Part shown: positions 20,771-26,730 of the stretch, piece by piece
Numbering within the stretch: the first letter of the stretch is position 1
Layout: each line of letters starts with the position of its first letter
DNA from: Fragilaria radians
Lineage: Eukaryota; Bacillariophyta; Fragilariophyceae; Fragilariales; Fragilariaceae
NCBI GenBank assembly: GCA_900642245.1
Contig: CAAAJI010000495.1
Coordinates: forward strand, 1-26,730
Length of the DNA stretch: 26,730 bases
Reading direction: 5' to 3'
The notes under the pieces: model-generated
What the model saw: only the letters and a program-made list of their open reading frames with translations
Told to the model about the DNA's origin: nothing
The model's database searches: none
Translations under genes and position numbers: made by a program

Positions 20771-23700
20771 CTAGTATGTCAAGTCTTGTGGAATAATGAT
20801 TCCTGGATACATATCAACCAGCCGCTCAGTCAACTTGTCCGCCACGGCCTTTGCTCCCCAGTTCAACCATATTGATCGTGACTGGAGAAAATAAGACTTT
20901 GCTTGGATGAACGTATTTTCGTAACGAGACAATGCTTCACCAGCAAGTTGTGCGGCAAGGGCCGTATCTTGTTGGTATCCTGATTTCAAGGATGACTCTA
21001 TTGCACGATCATAGTCACACTTTAAAAGCAATCCATTCGTCGAAGATAAACTGTTGTATTCAGCTTCCATAATGTAAAGCTTGTGGGTTAGTTGAGTTGC
21101 ACCTTTTTTAACCCAATTACGCAAGATGTCTTTGTACTTGACTGCCTCATCCCTCTCACAGTAGCTATTGCCATTACGCGAATTTTTCATTGCAATTAAG
21201 CCAAAGAAGAATACACGAACCTGATAGAATGCATGCGCTTTCATGAAGCCTATATTCAGAGATTTCAATTTGGCATACATTTCAGATGCTTTGCGTGTAT
21301 CTCCCATGTAGAACGCCAGTTGCATCAAATATGACCATCGTGCTTGCTCGCCAACCTTTGTTGGATTTCCAACCAAATGTTGCTTGTCAATTGCCTCACC
21401 CTGCTCAATATTCAAAGGATCGTCAGTCTTACCAATTAAATTCAGTACACATTGCCATAATGGAAGTATTTGCAGAAAAACGGTTTTCTGCCTGTATTCA
21501 AGAATTTGAGCTGCATATCTTTCGGTTTCCGTGAGCAGCAATGAAAGGTTCATGGAACTTAGGTAACCAATGCATAAATAAATATTGATGGCCATAAAAG
21601 CAGTAAAGGGATCCCCTTGCATTAGAGCAGTGTTATGACTCTCCAACAAGGGAGGAATACACTGTGAAAGATTTACTCTCTGCCACGGTTTTGTCATGCT
21701 GTACACCAAATTAATGACACGAGCATCGACATGTGATGGATCTATTTTCCTTGACAGTTTAATTGCTAGTTCGCCCATTCGATAGCCTTCAATTAGCATA
21801 TTTTTCTCACTGATAAGGTAAGTCCCAAGCAGGGTAAATGCTTCCGGACTTAACTTGGAAATACCGTACTTTATACTGAGCAGGACAGCCTTGCACATTA
21901 TTATTGGGCTTAGCTGGACCAGACCTAAAGTTTCCAGGGGGATCCACATGAGAGTGAATATTTCCATAATTATGATTTTATCCAGGTCTCGCACCCTTGG
22001 GAGTGACAAAATGTCATCATCAGACATACTGCTCATTTTTCTCATTGTTCGTTCAAGTTGAAATTGTCCTTGTCCTGACATTGGATGACTTGGCTTTACT
22101 CCTAGGTATTCTAGAAAAATGAATGACTGATTGACAAACTCTTTCAACTTACACTCTGCCTTCAGGATGTGCAGTCTCGTGAGATTGGCGCGCATTGCAA
22201 TAGTTTTGGATGGCTTATGTATTAACAGCTGCTTCAATGCTTTCAGGCTAACCTCGAAGGAACCGGTGTAGTAAAGCACCTCTGCATACGAAGCGTACAT
22301 TGACTCAGATAGTTCACGATAATCCTTCCATGCATTGTCGATTTGCTCAAGAACTTTAGTTCCATATTCCAAATACTGAGATGCAGTTGCAAACGCAGAT
22401 GCTTGAATGCATTTTTGTCCAACATGATAAAAAAGTTTTGAGCATTCAACTCGATCAGATGTATTGTTAAACTGACACAGAGCCATTGAAAATTGATCGG
22501 CACATATGAATGCCAGACAGTCATCTGAATATGATTCTCCTCTATACAAACAGGGTAATAAAAGCATGGCAATCTTGTGATGATAAGGTTCCAACTTGCA
22601 ATCCGGCGTGATATGTCGCAGCACTGTTCCCCTTACATTCTCATGGGTGAATATGACCTTGTCATCACACATCTTAATTAGAAACATGGCATCGACGCAT
22701 ACCGTCAATGCTTCATTGATATCAAAAGGAGGCCCCAAAATTGCAGTTTTGACTATCGACACAGCCTCTGGACAAAATTTGAAGCCAAGGCATGCACCAA
22801 TCTTCAAAAATCGTTGCACATTATCAGGTAATTCAAGGAATTGAGTAGATATTTGATCAAGATCTTGAAAAACAATAGATGATCGCTGAAGAGCTTCAAG
22901 GTCCCATTCCCACTGCGAAATGACTCGGTTGAAACAAATTATGTTCCTTTTCTTCATGATTTCTATCTCTTGTCGAACAGAAGCACGTCGTCCCTTCGTT
23001 CGAGAGCATAATTCATTGGACAACAACTGTGTCTTTGACATCGGTAAATTTAAAACTTTTGCTAGAATCATATTCAGATCATCAGGATTAATGTATTCTA
23101 ATTCGATAAACGTATAAAATGTCCTAGCTTTCGGGTCCAATACTTCATCCTTTTGTTTCCACCTTCGAACGCAATGGTCGATGGAAAGATTCTCGAGGCA
23201 GCATGTTCCAACTAAAATCAGCCTTGACTGATGATTGTCGTTTATTAATAAATCAAGAATATCCAAGCTTTCTTCATCTGCCCAATGGAGATCAAAGAAG
23301 CAAAGAATTAGGGAGGTATCACTGCATTGAGAAAATATTCGAAGAATTGTCCGAACTGCGAATTTCAGCTTTGTAAGAGCATCCTCTTTCCTAGTGAGCA
23401 TAAACTCGAGAGCACAACCCATACTCCAATCCGAATCATCGATCTGAATGTTCAGGAATTCGAAAGTATTGGGGAAGACTTGCATTAGTATTATTCTGTC
23501 GTACAAAGAGAGCTCGGTTGAAATGCATTGATAAATTGCATCAGAAAGGTTTTTCTTTTGAAGTATGACTTCTATTAGACCTGATATTGCTGATTTGATT
23601 GCCGAAAATGGATTTTTGGAATGTGTGTCAAAGACACCGCTGGAAAATAAAGCGTCCGATGACTTTTGAAACTCCTCGAATAGTACAGCCGCACATTCGT

Positions 23701-23959
23701 TGGAGGGTCCTTCCACAAGAAAGACATCGATACTCCCAGTTGTCGCTCGCGCAAGGGCTGATGTCAATTTTGGTACGATCTTATCTCTAGCTTGGTCCAT
23801 CCAAGCAGCATTGTTCATCGATTCTACACTCGGCATTGTCTCCAGGGATGAAACCATTTCATTTATTTGGGAACGGTCATAGACCAAGCAGAAAACGTCA
23901 GTTAAAAGGAAGTGGAGGGAGTAATCTCTTGCAGAACAAAATCCGAATCCAGTACACAT
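20771..23959 (-). CDS. AAA_16/STAND-type ATPase-like protein with eroded P-loop and TPR-like C-terminus
   Basis: An intron-free frame of 1062 residues runs from ATG 23959 to TAA 20771. It resembles the large predicted-ATPase family (AAA_16, Orc1-like) common in cyanobacteria and diatoms, often fused to kinases and TPRs. Landmarks from this ATG: YDRSQINEM near 27-35 (family Y-GR-E-E), a strand VFLVEGPSNECAA at about 79-91 where the family has a GxxGxGK(T/S) loop, Walker B-like FFDLHWAD at 221-228, and QWEWDLEAL further on, as in family members. The helical second half looks TPR-like. In the Walker A position the Lys and Thr are Cys and Ala, so ATP binding is doubtful. The frame is open upstream to a TAA about 33 bases above the ATG. 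A good acceptor (CCTCCTGACTCAG) lies there, so a 5' exon may exist. No kinase domain was found upstream. Its partners are unknown. Confidence 0.75.
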   Translation of the reverse strand: MCTGFGFCSARDYSLHFLLTDVFCLVYDRSQINEMVSSLETMPSVESMNNAAWMDQARDKIVPKLTSALARATTGSIDVFLVEGPSNECAAVLFEEFQKSSDALFSSGVFDTHSKNPFSAIKSAISGLIEVILQKKNLSDAIYQCISTELSLYDRIILMQVFPNTFEFLNIQIDDSDWSMGCALEFMLTRKEDALTKLKFAVRTILRIFSQCSDTSLILCFFDLHWADEESLDILDLLINDNHQSRLILVGTCCLENLSIDHCVRRWKQKDEVLDPKARTFYTFIELEYINPDDLNMILAKVLNLPMSKTQLLSNELCSRTKGRRASVRQEIEIMKKRNIICFNRVISQWEWDLEALQRSSIVFQDLDQISTQFLELPDNVQRFLKIGACLGFKFCPEAVSIVKTAILGPPFDINEALTVCVDAMFLIKMCDDKVIFTHENVRGTVLRHITPDCKLEPYHHKIAMLLLPCLYRGESYSDDCLAFICADQFSMALCQFNNTSDRVECSKLFYHVGQKCIQASAFATASQYLEYGTKVLEQIDNAWKDYRELSESMYASYAEVLYYTGSFEVSLKALKQLLIHKPSKTIAMRANLTRLHILKAECKLKEFVNQSFIFLEYLGVKPSHPMSGQGQFQLERTMRKMSSMSDDDILSLPRVRDLDKIIIMEIFTLMWIPLETLGLVQLSPIIMCKAVLLSIKYGISKLSPEAFTLLGTYLISEKNMLIEGYRMGELAIKLSRKIDPSHVDARVINLVYSMTKPWQRVNLSQCIPPLLESHNTALMQGDPFTAFMAINIYLCIGYLSSMNLSLLLTETERYAAQILEYRQKTVFLQILPLWQCVLNLIGKTDDPLNIEQGEAIDKQHLVGNPTKVGEQARWSYLMQLAFYMGDTRKASEMYAKLKSLNIGFMKAHAFYQVRVFFFGLIAMKNSRNGNSYCERDEAVKYKDILRNWVKKGATQLTHKLYIMEAEYNSLSSTNGLLLKCDYDRAIESSLKSGYQQDTALAAQLAGEALSRYENTFIQAKSYFLQSRSIWLNWGAKAVADKLTERLVDMYPGIIIPQDLTY

Positions 23960-25042
23960 AACCAATATCTGAGTCAGGAGGGGAACATTACGTTACTTCA
24001 ACTTGCAATGTTGAAGTGTTGTCCACAAACAAGTGCAAAGTCAAGTGCCACCACTCTTCTTCTTTTGATGTTGTTATTTGTTAACTTTAATTCTGAATCA
24101 ATACTCTCACTCATCTGGGTAGCCTTGAACTTTACAACTCTACCGAAAGGTACAAAAAATTACAAAGCAACAGCATTACGGTGCTAAACCATTGAGCTCC
24201 AGATTTATACCATAAACAATAGCATGCCTGTGGCTTCCATAGTTAATCTAAAATAAGAAGATAATTTGCGGAAATCTGCAAATTCTGCATATTCCACAAA
24301 CATTCTTTTTCAAATTACCAAAATAACTCATACTCGTGGGTACGGTTAATGGTCGAAAACACATCAAATTTGAAAAGACTATAAAATGCAGACTCAATTA
24401 CTCCGTTGATTGTAGAAACGGCTACAACAGCCATCAGATCAAGAAATGCATCAAGTAGTGCAAAGATGAATTCAACACTCTGCATAAGTTTTAGGTCATT
24501 ACGGCAAAGTACAGACATGATTATCGGTAAAATCTAATACTTATGATGTTACAGGTCACTTTAAACCTTATAAAGCCAGTGGTATAGGCAAGGCTTAGGC
24601 AGAGATTTGGATATAATTGAAGGAGAGGTGTAATACAACCACTGGAGAGAGGTTATTGCCATTTTCAGAAAGGCGAGAATTTTGGAGGATAGCAATTTTG
24701 AGCCATGTTTGGCAATTGTTGCTCTGTTGCTGTTGGAATAGCTTTCAAGGAAGTTCCATTGTAGGGCAGACGTGCTGATTTAATTTAGGGTTTGAAAGTA
24801 AAAGGATATCTGTGGTGCCTAGATTGAGTGGAAATTTTTTCATCAAGTAATAGAAAAGTAAAGTAGAAACTGAGTTGCACATGAAACTAAATATATGTAG
24901 TAACCACAAAGAATCTCGTGAAGAAAATCGAATAAGCCAGAAGGCTGGGTGCAAGATATTGAATTAGCCTAAACCTTAATACTTTAATTTGTTTTCTTCG
25001 ATTATGATCTGGTTAGAGGATTACACTTTTTTCTTCGAGAAA
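23960..25042. promoter_or_regulatory. Divergent intergenic region, AAA-type gene and ChlH
   Basis: About 1.1 kb separate the two divergent starts. A splice-acceptor-like stretch on the minus strand at about 23970-23990 hints at an upstream exon of the AAA-type gene. A 67-codon hydrophobic frame (24315-24518, minus) is open but cannot be spliced in phase to that acceptor from its obvious donor, so I do not call it. Light-responsive promoter elements for ChlH would be expected here, but none can be named with confidence. Confidence 0.4.
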
Positions 25043-26730
25043 ATGTTAATGTTTCTTATACCGATTCTGTTATGTTACTTTCCCTTCTTTTCTTGGGGTT
25101 GGAATACCCCACATCACACAGCACTATTCGCGATATCATCAAAAGAATCCACAACAATCTTTGCTGATAGTCTGGAGCGTACGGAAAACGAAGAAAAACG
25201 TAACAATCGTGCAAGTGCTCCAAAAATTGTTCTCGTCGCAGGATTTGAATCCTTCAATCGTCAATTATACCAGCAAGCTGCAGAAAACGTTTTGGATATG
25301 GAATTGACTGTGTTTAGCGATCGCGAAATTCGAACTGTGTCAGGAGAGCCCAATCCAGACTTTGTGACTGCCGTGCGAAATGCAAATGTTTTCCTGGGTT
25401 CCCTGCTTTTTGATTATGACGATGTGCTAGTCGTACAAAGTATCTTATCCGATGTCCCAATTCGTCTTATTTTCGAGAGTGCCACAGAACTTATGCAATT
25501 CAATCAATTGGGTACTTTCAATATGATGCCACCAAAGGGAGTGGATCAAAAATCAACTCCGGCTGGTCCACCTCCAGCAGTCAAAGCCCTATTATCAAAG
25601 TTCTCTTCCGGGAAGGAAGAAGATAAGCTCAACGGTTATTTGCAATTGCTTAAAATAGGTCCTGATTTGCTAAAATTTGTACCTGGGACAGGTGATTTGC
25701 GCACCTGGTTGGAAGCTTACCGTTATTGGAATCAAGGTGGAGTTCAGAATGTATCCAGTATGCTCCAATTACTAGCGCAGAGATGTCGGCCCGAAACACA
25801 GGCATCAATAGATTTGCCTCGAGTGGTCATCACACCTGATGTAGGGTTGGTTCACCCATTACGACCGAATTTTTATTGGACCTCTCCAAAAGAATATCTA
25901 AATTGGCGTTTGTCCATGTTACCCCGCGATTCTCTTTTGGCACAAAGAAGTACCCCTAGAGTTGCAATCTTATTGTATCGAAAACATGTCATTACAGGTT
26001 TACGCTACATTTCAGATTTGATACAACAAATGGAGACCTTGGGTATCCTACCTATTCCAATTTTCATTAATGGTGTTGAAGCCCACACCATTGTGCGAGA
26101 TTTGTTGACATCAACATCAAAAGAAAATGGTATGCAGTCGGGAAGGTTAGAGGTTGAACCTTCGTACCAACCTCGAAATGCTGTTCGTGTTGACGCCATT
26201 GTAAATACAATCGGTTTTCCCCTCGTTGGTGGCCCCGCAGGATCCATGCAAGCTGGGAGAAATATCGACGTTGCACAAAAGTTGCTTACGGAAATGAATA
26301 TACCGTATTTAGTGGCAGCGCCTCTACTTCTACAAACCATCCCACAATGGAAGAAGAATGGAGTGCTGGGACTCCAAAGTGTTGTACTGTATTCTCTTCC
26401 CGAATTGGATGGAGCTATTGATACGGTGGTCTTGGGAGGATTGGTGGGTGATAAAATTGCACTAGTCCCTGAACGAGTTCGAAAGCTAGCAGGTCGATTG
26501 AAGGGATGGACATCTCTTCGAAATACTCCACCCTCTGATCGAACGTTGAGCATTGTTTTGTATGGGTTCCCTCCTAATGTAGGTGCTGTGGGTACGGCTG
26601 CTCTCTTGGATGTACCTAAATCATTGGAAAATTTGTTACGTAGACTTCACAAGGAGGGTTACAATGTGGGATCCTTTGCGACAGATTCCGATGCATCAGG
26701 AGAATCTCTAGTTGCTGCATTATCCGCTTT
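25043..26730 (+). CDS. chlH: Magnesium-chelatase subunit H, plastid precursor (5' part)
   Basis: ChlH binds protoporphyrin IX and, with ChlI and ChlD, inserts Mg2+ in the first committed step of chlorophyll synthesis in the plastid. From ATG 25043 the frame is open for 562 codons and leaves the window, so perhaps 40% of the protein is visible. Residues 1-18 (MLMFLIPILLCYFPFFSW) form a signal-peptide-like hydrophobic leader, followed by a hydroxylated/basic stretch. This is the bipartite presequence expected for a plastid surrounded by extra membranes. The mature part starts near APKIVLVAGFESFN. It contains the ChlH N-terminal domain (VFLGSLLFDYDD, FESATELMQFNQLG) and the start of the CobN/ChlH domain (PDVGLVHP, NTIGFPLVGGPAGS, ALLLDVP-like end). 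A second in-frame ATG at 25049 would keep the leader. No intron is seen. Confidence 0.92.
   Translation, partial: MLMFLIPILLCYFPFFSWGWNTPHHTALFAISSKESTTIFADSLERTENEEKRNNRASAPKIVLVAGFESFNRQLYQQAAENVLDMELTVFSDREIRTVSGEPNPDFVTAVRNANVFLGSLLFDYDDVLVVQSILSDVPIRLIFESATELMQFNQLGTFNMMPPKGVDQKSTPAGPPPAVKALLSKFSSGKEEDKLNGYLQLLKIGPDLLKFVPGTGDLRTWLEAYRYWNQGGVQNVSSMLQLLAQRCRPETQASIDLPRVVITPDVGLVHPLRPNFYWTSPKEYLNWRLSMLPRDSLLAQRSTPRVAILLYRKHVITGLRYISDLIQQMETLGILPIPIFINGVEAHTIVRDLLTSTSKENGMQSGRLEVEPSYQPRNAVRVDAIVNTIGFPLVGGPAGSMQAGRNIDVAQKLLTEMNIPYLVAAPLLLQTIPQWKKNGVLGLQSVVLYSLPELDGAIDTVVLGGLVGDKIALVPERVRKLAGRLKGWTSLRNTPPSDRTLSIVLYGFPPNVGAVGTAALLDVPKSLENLLRRLHKEGYNVGSFATDSDASGESLVAALSA

Noticed and set aside
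24315..24518. A 5' exon of the AAA-type gene or a small membrane protein
   Set aside because: Its obvious donor (phase 2) does not match the acceptor near 23972 (phase 0), and no homology is visible.
26005..26553. A 182-codon minus-strand gene
   Set aside because: It lies wholly inside ChlH on the opposite strand and shows no recognisable protein; it is a shadow frame.

Overview
The window looks like nuclear DNA of a photosynthetic stramenopile, most likely a diatom. It is AT-rich and fairly compact. Genes lie on both strands and the introns are short (57 to 126 nt, GT..AG). At the right end is a magnesium-chelatase H subunit with a signal-like leader, as expected for a nuclear-encoded plastid protein. 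A mitochondrial complex I subunit, a VPS15-type regulator and a large AAA_16/TPR ATPase-like protein confirm a eukaryotic nucleus. The organism call is an inference from gene content, not from a marker gene. I recognised no transposase, reverse transcriptase, CRISPR array, rRNA or complete tRNA.

Layout, left to right. (1) 135-944 (-): acidic coiled-coil protein of unknown function. (2) 945-3116: about 2.2 kb with no convincing gene. (3) 3117-4175 (+): unknown serine-rich protein whose frame is either cut by one TAA or, more likely, split by a 57-nt intron. (4) 5152-6250 (-): the NDUFA5 complex I subunit, followed by an exon that looks like a diverged second NDUFA5 unit. (5) 6429-6835 (+): small two-exon tautomerase-like protein, divergent from NDUFA5 with only 178 bp between the start codons. 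(6) 7157-13163 (-): one VPS15/PIK3R4 gene (pseudokinase, HEAT, WD40). It is split by a 20-N gap, and its HEAT region is present twice, once on each side of the gap. (7) 13918-14976 and 18283-19341 (+): tandem paralogues of a secreted SASA/CE6-type carbohydrate acetylesterase, 3.3 kb apart. (8) 20771-23959 (-): large AAA_16-type ATPase-like protein with TPR-like C-terminus and an eroded P-loop. (9) 25043 to the window end (+): 5' part of ChlH.

The genes do not form a pathway: they serve respiration (NDUFA5), phosphoinositide/endosome control (VPS15), extracellular carbohydrate de-acetylation (esterase pair) and chlorophyll synthesis (ChlH). The main points to re-examine are the unmerged contig overlap in VPS15, its lost catalytic HGD motif, a +1 frame break just before its WD40 domain, the lost Walker A motif in the AAA-type protein, the possible NDUFA5 tandem unit, and the esterase duplication. 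I found no clear sign of a wholly new system.
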